Source of the DNA: JBDIBB01 sp039812685
GTDB taxonomy: Bacteria > Acidobacteriota > Vicinamibacteria > Vicinamibacterales > JAFNAJ01
Length of the DNA stretch: 33,107 bases
NCBI GenBank assembly: GCA_039812685.1
Contig: JBDIBB010000037.1
Coordinates: 1-33,107, forward strand
Direction: 5' to 3'
This document shows positions 25,845 through 33,107 of the stretch, one piece after another. Positions within the stretch are counted from its first letter, which is position 1. The number at the start of each line of letters is the position of its first letter. Under the pieces are notes generated by a model. The model did not search any database, was not told the origin of the DNA, and saw only the letters and a program-made list of their open reading frames with translations. Made by a program: the position numbers and the translations under genes.

Positions 25845-28558
25845 TGGGATGTCCCTTTCGTGGTCGTGCGCGCCACCGGCGCGCGGCCCGGTTGCATGAC
25901 GCCCGCCAGATCTTCGTCTCGTGCCGCGAGTTCGCGTGGGTAGCCAAGGGCGATCGCGCGCTCCAGCTCCGGCCTCGCCAGGGCCTGGCGGCCCGACAGG
26001 GCGAGGACTACCGCGCGGGCGTAGTGGGCCGACTCGGTGCCGGGGCTCGCGGCCAGCGCCACCGACTGGCGCTCGGCCTCCGCGAAGCGTCCCAGCTTGG
26101 CCAGCAGGATCGCGCGCAATTCCAGCATGGCGCTTGACGTGGGGTTGCGCGTCAGCTCGCGCTCGGCCAGGCCGAGCGCCCGGGCGTACGCCGTTCGGGC
26201 ACGGGTCGCGGCGTCGAGCCTCAGGAGGCTGTCGCCGATGTTGCGCTGGGGCACGGGATCCTCGGGTGCGAGCGCGGCCGCACGCTCGTAGCTGGCAATC
26301 GCCTCGCGGAACCGGCCGGCCCAGTGGTGCAGCACGCCGACGTTGAGGAACGCGTTCACGCTCGGGCTGATCCGCGTGGCGCGTTCGTAGTTGAGGATGG
26401 CCTCGGCGTCGCGGCCCTGTGCCTGAAGGACCGTGCCGAGCGCCTGGTATCCGCGCGGGCTGTCGGGCTGGAACTCGATCACCTGGCGGAACTGGCTGGC
26501 GGCCTCGTCGAGCCGCCCGATCTCGAAGAGGAAGCGCCCGAACTCGTGGTGGTTGCGCCAATAGCCGGGGCGCAGCGCGACGGCGCGGCGCAGGGCCTCC
26601 TCGGCAGCGCCGCGTTGTCCCTGGCTGGCCTGCACGTCGGCGAGTTCGCGCCAGGCTTCGTCGTTGGTGGGTTGCAGCCCGAGCGCCCGCTCGAGTGCCT
26701 GGCGGGCTGCGTCGGCCTGACCCCTGGCAGCGCGGACACGCGCGACGGCGACCCACGTCTCGGCGTGATATGGCGCCAGCGCGGCCGCACGGTCTGCGTG
26801 CCGCGTCGCCCGCTCGAGCGCGTCGGCATCGCGCGACTGCCGGTACGCGGCCATGTGGGCATCGCTCAGGCCCACGTGGGCCAGCACGAACCCGGGATCG
26901 CGGTCGAGTGCACGCGTGAAGCCATCGACCGCCAGGTCGACGTTGCCGGCCAGGTCCTGTCGCGCGAGCCGCTGCAGGGCGTCCGTATAGTCGGACAACG
27001 CCTCCACGTCGAGCGATGCCGGGCCCTGCGGTCGCGCTGCTCGCTCCGCGATGCTGGCGACCGTCGAGGGCGCGGGCTGCACGTGCAGCGCCTCGCGCAG
27101 CCCCGTGACGAGTTGCCGTTGCAGGTCGAAGAGCTGCGCCGTCGTGCCCTCCACCGTACGGCCCCAGGCGACCGTGCCGTCGGGCCGCACCAGCGTGATC
27201 GCCACGCGGAGCGCGTCACCGACGGCTTGCACCGTGCCGTCCACCAGCAGCGTGGCGCCGAGTTCCCGTGCGATGCCGGCCAGGTTGTCGCGGCCGGAGA
27301 GCGGCGTCGCGGCACGGCGCGACACCACGACGAGGCCCCTGGCATCGGCGAGGTCGGCGATGAGCGTGTCGGCGATCCCCATGCCGATGGCGGCCTGGTG
27401 CGGGCCCTGGCCCACCGGCTCCAGCGGCAGGATGGCCAGCACCCGGGGCGTAGCGTCGACGACCGCCGCTGGTGGCCCCGGCAGCAGGCGCCACAGGCCC
27501 CCGGCGAGCAGCAGCACGACCACGGCGGCCGCCGCGGCGACGTGCCACGGCGCGCGGGGCGAGGCCACCAGCGTCGTCGCGAGTGGCCGCAGCGTCGTCG
27601 CGTTGGCGCGTGGCGGGCTCCCGGGTGGTCCGTCGGTTGCGACGCGGGAGGAGAGCGCGGCGGCGAACCCGGCGCTGGTGAGCGTGGGCGCGTCGCCCGT
27701 CCCGCCGCCGAGCGTCGCCAGCGCGCGCAGAGAGGTCGCCAGCGAGGCGGCCGTCGGCGTGCGATCGTGCCGGTCGCCGGCCAGCGCGCGCGCCACGACA
27801 TCGGCCACTGCCGCCGGCACGTCGCGACGGACCCCATCGACCCGCGGTGCCGGACCAGCCCGAGCGTTGAGGCCGATCTCGATGGCGTTGTGGCCGGCGT
27901 GCGGCGGCAGCCCCGTGAGCATCTCGAACAGCACGGCACCCACGGCATAGACGTCGGTCCTGGGATCGGCGGGCGCGCCGGCGAACAACTCGGGCGCGGC
28001 GTAGCGGGGCGTGCCCGCGAAGGAACCGAGGGCCACGCTGTCGGTGGTGACCGTTCCGTCGGCATCCGGGCCGGCTCGCGCCATCACGCGCGCGATCCCG
28101 AAGTCGAGGACCTTCACCTGGCCGGTCGCCGTCAGGCAGACGTTCTCCGGCTTGATGTCGCCGTGGACGACGCCGTGCGCGTGGGCTGCGTCGATGGCGT
28201 CGCAGATCTGCGCGGCGACGCCGCATGCCTCCGCCGGCGGCAGCGGCCCGGCTTCGATCACCTGTCGCAGGGTCCGTCCTTCGACGTACTCCAGCACCAG
28301 CACCGTCAGGTCGCCAATGTCGACGACGTCGAATACGGCGGCCACCAGGGGATGAACGATGCGGGCGACGGCACGACCCTCGCGCAGCACCTTCCGCCGA
28401 TCGAGGGCCGGGGTGCCGGGCCGCGGTCGCAGTACCTTGAGGGCAACGCGGCGATCCAGCCGGGGATCCCTGGCCAGGTAGACGTCGCCCATGCCACCAC
28501 GCCCCAGGCGCGACAGCACTTCGTACGGCCCCACGACATCGCCCGTCACGAACTGCAT
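25841..28558 (-). CDS. Membrane Ser/Thr protein kinase with TolB-like and TPR regions
   Basis: The protein has 905 residues from ATG 28556-28558. Kinase domain (about 8-270): LGRGGMGDVYLAR (glycine loop), ALKVL (ATP-binding Lys), VVHGDIKPEN (catalytic loop), DFGIAR and YAAPELF. The catalytic loop has HGD rather than HRD, so it is a non-RD kinase. A transmembrane helix (about 343-362, AAAAAVVVLLLAGGLW) leads to an extracytoplasmic region. That begins with a TolB-like nucleotide-cyclase-associated segment (ILPLEPVGQG, IADTLIADLADARGLVVVSR) and ends in at least eight TPR-type repeats (AAEEALRRAVALRPGYW, NAFLNVGVLHHWAGRFREAIAS). This architecture is common in Acidobacteriota and related phyla. 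The stop overlaps the secreted-protein start. Confidence 0.9.
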   Translation of the reverse strand: MQFVTGDVVGPYEVLSRLGRGGMGDVYLARDPRLDRRVALKVLRPRPGTPALDRRKVLREGRAVARIVHPLVAAVFDVVDIGDLTVLVLEYVEGRTLRQVIEAGPLPPAEACGVAAQICDAIDAAHAHGVVHGDIKPENVCLTATGQVKVLDFGIARVMARAGPDADGTVTTDSVALGSFAGTPRYAAPELFAGAPADPRTDVYAVGAVLFEMLTGLPPHAGHNAIEIGLNARAGPAPRVDGVRRDVPAAVADVVARALAGDRHDRTPTAASLATSLRALATLGGGTGDAPTLTSAGFAAALSSRVATDGPPGSPPRANATTLRPLATTLVASPRAPWHVAAAAAVVVLLLAGGLWRLLPGPPAAVVDATPRVLAILPLEPVGQGPHQAAIGMGIADTLIADLADARGLVVVSRRAATPLSGRDNLAGIARELGATLLVDGTVQAVGDALRVAITLVRPDGTVAWGRTVEGTTAQLFDLQRQLVTGLREALHVQPAPSTVASIAERAARPQGPASLDVEALSDYTDALQRLARQDLAGNVDLAVDGFTRALDRDPGFVLAHVGLSDAHMAAYRQSRDADALERATRHADRAAALAPYHAETWVAVARVRAARGQADAARQALERALGLQPTNDEAWRELADVQASQGQRGAAEEALRRAVALRPGYWRNHHEFGRFLFEIGRLDEAASQFRQVIEFQPDSPRGYQALGTVLQAQGRDAEAILNYERATRISPSVNAFLNVGVLHHWAGRFREAIASYERAAALAPEDPVPQRNIGDSLLRLDAATRARTAYARALGLAERELTRNPTSSAMLELRAILLAKLGRFAEAERQSVALAASPGTESAHYARAVVLALSGRQALARPELERAIALGYPRELAARDEDLAGVMQPGRAPVARTTTKGTSQ

Positions 28559-28570
28559 CGGGATGCGTGG

Positions 28571-28576
28571 ATTATA
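28571..28576 (-). promoter_or_regulatory. Consensus -10 (TATAAT) for the kinase gene
   Basis: A perfect TATAAT lies 12 bases before ATG 28558, predicting a leader of about 5-6 bases with no room for a Shine-Dalgarno. The -35 region is GC-rich. Confidence 0.55.
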
Positions 28577-28775
28577 CGCTGGGGCCTGCATCCAAGACAG
28601 GAGCCGCCCTCGCGTGGTCCTGGAGGCCCGGCGTCGCCGCCGATGGTGCCCGGCCACCCGGACTCGGTCGTCTCGGGCAGGGCGGACGAGCGTCGCGGCC
28701 ACATCGAGGTGGACATCGCGCCCGCAACCGCGGTGACGACCGGGGAGCGGGTGCCGGTGGCCGAGCCGCCGCAGC

Positions 28776-31481
28776 CTATTCCACCAGCGCCAGCGCCCAC
28801 GGCAGCCCGTGCCCCGTGGTCCACCCGAAGAAGCGCAGCCCGTGCAGCGGATCCCAGTTCGGCGTGCGCGCGCGGGCGGCGGCGGGGAACTCGCGGCGGT
28901 ACCACGAGGGCGCGTCCGGCAGGCGGTCGGTCGGCTGCAGCGCCGCCGCCAGGGCGTCGCGCGTCCAGCCCTCGCCGATGGGCCGTGGCAGGGCAGCGGT
29001 CTCGAGCAGGCGCGCGCGGCGCACCGCCTCGTCACGCAGGCTCGGCTCCCCGCTCAGCTCGTAGCCGATCGCCAGCGGGAACAGCGACGCCATGTACGAC
29101 TCCATCCAGTGGTTGAGCGACGGCACGTCGCGCTCGCGCCGCGCGTGGCGGGCGAGCGCGTCGCGCACCACCGCATCGCCTGTCATCAGCCAGTAGCGGT
29201 GCAGGCCGTGCGCGGCGTAGACCTGCGAGTAGCCGTAGCGCTCGATGGCGAGCACGTCGCCGTTGCCGCGCGCCTGCGTGAGCATGCGCTGCACGCGGTC
29301 CTCGAGGTCGGCCTTGTACTTCGGGTCCTTCGTGGCGTCGTAGACCTCGGCGAGGTTCCAGACGGCGAGGTAGAGGCGGCGGCCGGTCAACTCGTGCTCG
29401 CCCCACATGCGCCGCAGGTGCATGTCGGCCGTCTGGCGCGCCACGTCGAGCGCGCGGTTGTCGGCCGCGAGGTAGTAGGCCGCCATCCACCCCTGCACCC
29501 ACACGTGGGCGCTCAGCACGTGCATCCAGTGCTGCGGCGAGTGCCGGCGCCCGACGCCGCGCCACTTCGATCCGGGCGGCTGGGCCGCCGCCTCGAACCA
29601 CTGCACCGCCTGGTTGTTCTCGCCGCGGTACTCGGGATCGCCCGGCCAGTGCGTGTTGTCGACGTCCATCGTGTGCCGGCTCAGCGCGAGGGCCGTGTCG
29701 TAGTAGCGCGCCTCGCCCGTCCGCATGAACTGCATCCAGATCTGGAAGTCCTGCGCCGGCTCGTTGTGCCCCCACATGTCCCAGGCGCCGTTGTCGAAGC
29801 GCTGCTTGAGATCGCCGTAGTCGAAGAGGCCGAACCACGGGGCCCAGCGCTGGTTGAACAGCATCCAGTCGAACTTGTGGTCGAGCGCGCGCTCCAGCTC
29901 GGGGTGCCGGCTGCCGCGCGGCGCGAACGCCCCGTAGACGCCGCTGCGCGCGTACCACGCCGGGTCGGCGTGCGCCACCGGCGGATCGAGCACATACGCC
30001 ATCGTCCGGGCGATGTCGTCGGCGGGAGCGGCCTTGTGGAGGTAGAGTACGAACTCGCTCGTCTTGGCGAGGCCCTGCGCCCAGTTCTCGACCGAACCTT
30101 CCGCGCCGGGCTGCGAGTTCATCCGGGCGAAGCTCGCCGGGCCGGCAGCCGGTGACCAGGTGAACGCCTCGAGCAGGCCCGTCTCGCCGTTCACGCGCAC
30201 CTCCTTCGGGTACTCCTCGAGGAAGTGGCGCATGCCGATGGCGATGCCGCGCGTGCTGTCGGACACGTCCACCCAGCCCGTGGCGTGCTCGGCGCGGCCG
30301 ATCTCGCGGCCGCCGGCCGTGACCGCCGCGGTGAAGCCCGCCTGGCGCCGGTCGCCCGGCGATTCGGGCGGCGGCCCCGCGTTCTCGCCGCGCGGCCCGA
30401 GTTGCGTCACCGACGCCGTCGCGGCGCCGAGTTCCGTGCGGAGCAGGCGCGGCCGCCGGGTCGCGTCCCACCAGGGTCCCTCGCCGAGCGAGGTGGTCAG
30501 CGTGCGCGTCGGCCCCAGTTTCAGCGAGAGCGCGAGGCCGGCGCCCGCGATCTGGTCCTCGGGCTGCGTCCAGCCCGGATCCTTCGGGTCGCCCTTCGTG
30601 AGCAGGTCCTTCTGCGTGGCGACGTGCGGGAACTCGCCCGGCTCCACGCGGTGACGGTCGGGCACGCCCGTGTAGACGAAGGTGTGCAGGACGCGCACGT
30701 AGGAGCGGCCGGCGTAGGCGTGGATGCGCGTGACGAAGGGCGCCGCGTTGTTGTCGCCGCGGCCGTAGCGGTACTCGCCCTCCACGCGCAGCACCGCGTG
30801 CAGCGGGCCGGTGCCGCGCTCGATGAACGTCTGCCGGACGATGGCGCGGGCCGGATCGAGGCCGGCGGCGTCGAGCAGGTCGAGGAAGGAGCCGCGCCCG
30901 GCCGGTCCGGTTGCGATCACGTCGTGCTCGTCGAAGCCGTTGCCGTCGGCGTCGAGCGAGGCCTCGCTCAGGAAGCCGCCCTCGCCCTGGCGCACCAGCA
31001 GGTGCATGGGGCCCGCCTGGATGTCGAGCTGTCCGCGGTCGCGCGGGTTGTTCACCACCTGGAGGTCGCTGTCGATGGCGGCCACCGGCAGCGTGCGGTG
31101 CACGTCCTGGCCGGCCTCCACCGTGTAGCGGTCGGAGGCCTCGGCGAAGAAGAAGATCCACACCCACTTCAGGCTGGCGTCGACCGGCTCCCAGGTGCTC
31201 ACCTCCGTGACCTGCGCGCGTACCTCGCGGCCGTCGGGGCCGATCACCCGCACCTGGTCGGGCGAGGTGACGAGGCCTTTCGGCAGCGGCAGGCCGAAGG
31301 TGAGCGGCGCGCCGGGAACATGGCGCTCGATCGCGATCGGGATGCGTTCGGCGGCGGCGGTAGCGGCGGGCAGGGCGATGAAGGCGAACAGCAGGAAGGG
31401 CAGCGCGGCGAGTCGGGACGATGCGGTCACGGGGATCGACGGACGGGAGCGTGGCCGCCCCATGCGGCCACCGGCTCGCAT
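28776..31481 (-). CDS. Secreted PcRGLX/YetA-like protein (putative rhamnogalacturonan-lyase family)
   Basis: The protein has 901 residues from ATG 31481, chosen because GGGAG lies 4-5 bases ahead; ATG 31463 is an alternative. A signal peptide covers the first 44 residues (LAALPFLLFAFIALPAATAAA). The mature N-terminus RIPIAIERHVPGAPLTFGLPLPKG begins the beta-domain characteristic of PcRGLX/YetA-like proteins. A large alpha/alpha-barrel-like C-terminal half is rich in Trp, Tyr and His (WFGLFDYGDLKQRFDNGAWDMWGHNEP, HSPQHWMHVLSAHVWVQGW). The reference fungal enzyme is an exo-rhamnogalacturonan lyase; bacterial YetA sits in pectin-degradation loci. Here no other pectin genes are nearby, so the substrate is open. 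Exported to periplasm or outside. Confidence 0.7.
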   Translation of the reverse strand: MRAGGRMGRPRSRPSIPVTASSRLAALPFLLFAFIALPAATAAAERIPIAIERHVPGAPLTFGLPLPKGLVTSPDQVRVIGPDGREVRAQVTEVSTWEPVDASLKWVWIFFFAEASDRYTVEAGQDVHRTLPVAAIDSDLQVVNNPRDRGQLDIQAGPMHLLVRQGEGGFLSEASLDADGNGFDEHDVIATGPAGRGSFLDLLDAAGLDPARAIVRQTFIERGTGPLHAVLRVEGEYRYGRGDNNAAPFVTRIHAYAGRSYVRVLHTFVYTGVPDRHRVEPGEFPHVATQKDLLTKGDPKDPGWTQPEDQIAGAGLALSLKLGPTRTLTTSLGEGPWWDATRRPRLLRTELGAATASVTQLGPRGENAGPPPESPGDRRQAGFTAAVTAGGREIGRAEHATGWVDVSDSTRGIAIGMRHFLEEYPKEVRVNGETGLLEAFTWSPAAGPASFARMNSQPGAEGSVENWAQGLAKTSEFVLYLHKAAPADDIARTMAYVLDPPVAHADPAWYARSGVYGAFAPRGSRHPELERALDHKFDWMLFNQRWAPWFGLFDYGDLKQRFDNGAWDMWGHNEPAQDFQIWMQFMRTGEARYYDTALALSRHTMDVDNTHWPGDPEYRGENNQAVQWFEAAAQPPGSKWRGVGRRHSPQHWMHVLSAHVWVQGWMAAYYLAADNRALDVARQTADMHLRRMWGEHELTGRRLYLAVWNLAEVYDATKDPKYKADLEDRVQRMLTQARGNGDVLAIERYGYSQVYAAHGLHRYWLMTGDAVVRDALARHARRERDVPSLNHWMESYMASLFPLAIGYELSGEPSLRDEAVRRARLLETAALPRPIGEGWTRDALAAALQPTDRLPDAPSWYRREFPAAARARTPNWDPLHGLRFFGWTTGHGLPWALALVE

Positions 31482-31729
31482 CCTACTCCCTCGCCGCCGA
31501 ATCCGGCTCAGCAGGGCGGGCGCGGCGCGAGGCGGTCGTTGTCGGGAGCGCGCCTGCGGCGTCCCGCCCGTTGGCGGGCCCTTGCGGGCGGCCACCGGAG
31601 GTGTCTATCTTCCACCCGAGGGTCGTGCGTTCCGGTGCCGGCTCGGGCCGGAAGTGATCGCGCCGAAGTTCGTCAACGGCCCGTCGTGAGGTTGCCGCCC
31701 GTGGCTCCCGATCGGGCGGGAGCGGCGTG

Positions 31730-31758
31730 TTGACAGCCAGGTACATGCATGTGATGCT
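31730..31758 (+). promoter_or_regulatory. Promoter and palindromic operator of the VapBC pair
   Basis: TTGACA (31730-31735) is a perfect -35. The -10 would fall near 31753-31758 but is weak (GATGCT). Between them lies ACATGCATGT (31743-31752), a perfect 10-base palindrome. Autoregulation by an antitoxin-toxin complex at such an operator is typical of this family. The predicted start is at or near the antitoxin ATG. Confidence 0.5.
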
Positions 31759-31765
31759 GCCGTTC

Positions 31766-32005
31766 ATGCGAACCACGATCGAGCTGTCGGCCGAACACCG
31801 GGCCCGGTTGCTCGAACTGGCCGCGCGGCGGGGAGAGAAGGGCTTCTCGGGCCTCATCGAGGAAGCGGTCGCCCTGTATCTGCGCCAGGAGCGCGCTCGG
31901 GGAGCGGTCCGTCGGCGGGCCCTTGCGCGCCGCGGGAGCCTTCGTGGCCGTGAGGCCGAGGAGATCCGTGTCGCGGTCGCGGCCTGGAGGCAGCGGTGGC
32001 GCTGA
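31766..32005 (+). CDS. vapB: VapB-type antitoxin (ribbon-helix-helix-like)
   Basis: From ATG 31766 this encodes 79 residues; upstream in-frame ATGs at 31727, 31745 and 31754 fall within the promoter. The N-terminus MRTTIELSAEHRARLLELAARRG followed by FSGLIEEAVALYL fits a CopG/Arc-type ribbon-helix-helix DNA-binding domain. The basic C-terminal half (RARGAVRRRALARR and later EEIRVAVAAWRQRW) would wrap and inhibit the toxin. It overlaps the vapC start by 10 bases, so production of the two is coupled. The protein probably binds the palindrome at 31743-31752 to repress its own operon. Confidence 0.8.
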   Translation: MRTTIELSAEHRARLLELAARRGEKGFSGLIEEAVALYLRQERARGAVRRRALARRGSLRGREAEEIRVAVAAWRQRWR

Positions 32006-32391
32006 TCGTCGCCGACACCGATGTCCTGATCGACTACCTCGCTGGCGTGGAGCCCATGGCGGGTCGGGTGGCGGACGCGCTGGCCGCGGGCCGGCTCTGC
32101 ACGACGGCCGTCAGTCGTGCCGAACTGCTCCGTGGAGTTTGCACCGCGCGGCAGGTTCGGGCCACCGCAGAGCTGCTGGCAGCGGTGGTGACGCTGCCCC
32201 TTGACGAGGATGGTGCCGATCGGGCAGCGGAGGTGGCACGAGGTCTTGATCGGGCCGGACAGACGATCGGCATGGCGGACGCACTCATAGCCGGCATTGT
32301 CCTTGCGCACGGCGGCGCCCTGCTGATCCGCAACCGCGATCATTTCGTCCGTGTCCCCGGCCTCGATCTCGCTGAGGCCGGCGACGAGTAG
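31996..32391 (+). CDS. vapC: VapC-type PIN-domain ribonuclease toxin
   Basis: The protein has 131 residues from GTG 31996, with GGAGG 6 bases upstream inside the antitoxin gene. PIN-domain acidic residues are visible: D7 and D9 in VADTDVLIDYL, E43 in VSRAELLRG, D94 in IGMADALIAG, and an Asp in IRNRDHFVRVPGL. These form the Mg-dependent nuclease centre of VapC toxins, which cleave tRNA or rRNA when freed from antitoxin. Length and gene order are standard. No mobile-element genes adjoin it, so it may be a chromosomal stress module or an addiction remnant. Confidence 0.88.
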   Translation: MALIVADTDVLIDYLAGVEPMAGRVADALAAGRLCTTAVSRAELLRGVCTARQVRATAELLAAVVTLPLDEDGADRAAEVARGLDRAGQTIGMADALIAGIVLAHGGALLIRNRDHFVRVPGLDLAEAGDE

Positions 32392-32537
32392 CGTCCGGGC
32401 TGCGGGCGTGCGGAGCCTTCGCGGCCGCCCGCCCGTGGTGACGGCCGCCTCCTCCCGTTTGCCACCCGTATCCGCGGTGACCCGCCAGGTCCCTTCTGTG
32501 CGGTGTCCCTCGGCAGCTGACGCGTCGGTTTCCTCGC

Positions 32538-33041
32538 CTATCGCACGCGCGGGATCGATGGTGTCTTCCAGGCCGGCCCCAGCAGGTGCCTGGCAAGCAG
32601 CAGCATCTGTCCGACGTGCTGGCCGTAGTGCGACACGGCGCGGACGATGGCCTCGAAGGCCGTCATCGCGTGGCCGCCGATGCGCACCTCGCGCGTGAGG
32701 TCGGCGGGCGTGAGCGCGTCGAGCGCCGCGAAGGTGTGTGCCCAGCCGGCGTCCCAGGCCTCGCGCGTCCGGGCGCGGGTCCACTGCGGCTGCTGATCGA
32801 ACTCGTGGCGGCGGTCGCGGTCGGGTTTCTCGCCGTCGGTGGTGAGGAAGTCGGTCCAGCGCGAGCGCATGTTGCCCGCCAGGTGCCGGACGATGATGGC
32901 GAGGCTGTTGGCGTCGGCGTCCAGCAGGTGGTTCACCTGGTCGTCGGTGGTGAGCTGGTCGAGCGCGGTGCGGCCGAGACGTTCGAGCTTGTGCAGCTCG
33001 GCGACGAGCGTGGCGAGGACGTGGGTGTCGGTGATGGACAT
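32538..33041 (-). CDS. DinB-fold (DUF1572-like) protein
   Basis: The protein has 167 residues forming a predicted four-helix bundle. Histidines that would bind a metal in DinB-fold proteins are seen in IIVRHLAGNMRSRW and VSHYGQHVGQMLLLARHLLG. The segment DRDRRHEFDQQP is characteristic of the DUF1572/DinB_2 subgroup. Members include mycothiol- or bacillithiol-dependent transferases, but many have no known substrate. No relation to the polymerase dinB at 5700-6800 is implied. AGGGAG lies 6 bases before ATG 33041 and a TATCAT -10 lies at 33067-33072. It converges on vapC with a 146-base gap that is GC-rich and carries no gene I can see. Confidence 0.82.
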   Translation of the reverse strand: MSITDTHVLATLVAELHKLERLGRTALDQLTTDDQVNHLLDADANSLAIIVRHLAGNMRSRWTDFLTTDGEKPDRDRRHEFDQQPQWTRARTREAWDAGWAHTFAALDALTPADLTREVRIGGHAMTAFEAIVRAVSHYGQHVGQMLLLARHLLGPAWKTPSIPRVR

Positions 33042-33066
33042 CGGGGGCTCCCTGGTGGAAGCGCCG

Positions 33067-33072
33067 ATGATA
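33067..33072 (-). promoter_or_regulatory. -10 element (TATCAT) of the DinB-fold gene
   Basis: TATCAT (5 of 6) lies 26 bases before ATG 33041. The -35 would fall inside the adjacent inverted repeat at the window end. Confidence 0.4.
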
Positions 33073-33079
33073 GCGCCGT

Positions 33080-33102
33080 GGGTCGGAAATCAGACCCGAC
33101 CC
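33080..33102. repeat. Inverted repeat at the window edge
   Basis: GGGTCGG and CCGACCC form perfect 7-base arms around 9 bases. It overlaps the expected -35 region of the DinB-fold gene. It resembles dispersed GGGGTCGGGTCTGA-type palindromic repeats I associate with high-GC environmental genomes; only one copy is visible here. Confidence 0.5.
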
Positions 33103-33107
33103 CGATT

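Noticed and set aside
32538..33041. DinB name shared with DNA polymerase IV
   Set aside because: The protein is a four-helix metal-binding bundle of the DUF1572/DinB-fold family, unrelated to the polymerase at 5700-6800.

Overview
The window is about 70% GC with dense, mostly short-spaced bacterial genes. It has no phage, CRISPR, rRNA or tRNA genes that I can support. Gene content suggests a soil or sediment Acidobacteriota (Vicinamibacteria-like) or a similar high-GC Gram-negative: a Ser/Thr kinase fused to TolB-like and TPR regions, exported c-type cytochromes, a DUF533 protein, a PcRGLX/YetA-like protein and GC-rich dispersed repeats. This placement is an inference from gene families, not a proven taxonomic call.

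Region 1 (1-5700, all minus strand) looks like a redox-sensing regulon. A membrane histidine kinase carries a c-heme motif (CQSCH) in its periplasmic sensor domain. It is followed by an NtrC-type sigma-54 activator, a stand-alone receiver that has lost its phosphoacceptor Asp, and an exported NHL beta-propeller. Next comes a near-consensus sigma-54 promoter preceded by two tandem dyads. That promoter points into an exported multiheme cytochrome, which is cut by the window edge. I infer that heme-based redox sensing activates cytochrome synthesis through sigma-54.

Region 2 (5700-10462) is housekeeping: DNA polymerase IV (dinB), divergent from a DUF533/YebE-like membrane-associated protein, then a GYF_2-AIM24 protein and the ribosome-associated ABC-F factor EttA.

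Region 3 (10567-23585) is the main metabolic cluster. It is a variant of the E. coli yge/yqe/ygf locus linked to anaerobic purine/uric-acid breakdown. The plus-strand operon is ygfK-ygeY-ygeW-yqeA (Fe-S oxidoreductase, M20 peptidase-like hydrolase, carbamoyltransferase, carbamate kinase). The convergent minus-strand operon is xdhD-ssnA-PLP enzyme 1-PLP enzyme 2. Overlapping stop/start codons tie most of these genes together. The logic is purine ring oxidation and deamination, ring opening, carbamoyl transfer and ATP from carbamoyl phosphate, with PLP lyases acting on the amino-acid-like product. The set is unusual: YgfK and SsnA are shorter than their E. coli counterparts, the usual YgeX is not recognisable, and two other fold-type-II PLP enzymes take its place.

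Region 4 (23743-33107) is accessory: an unrecognised 164-aa protein, a membrane fatty-acid desaturase, a non-RD Ser/Thr kinase with TolB-like and TPR regions coupled to a small secreted protein, a secreted PcRGLX/YetA-like protein, a VapBC-type toxin-antitoxin pair and a DinB-fold protein. Several -10 elements in the window sit 0-12 bases from start codons, which suggests leaderless or near-leaderless transcripts.
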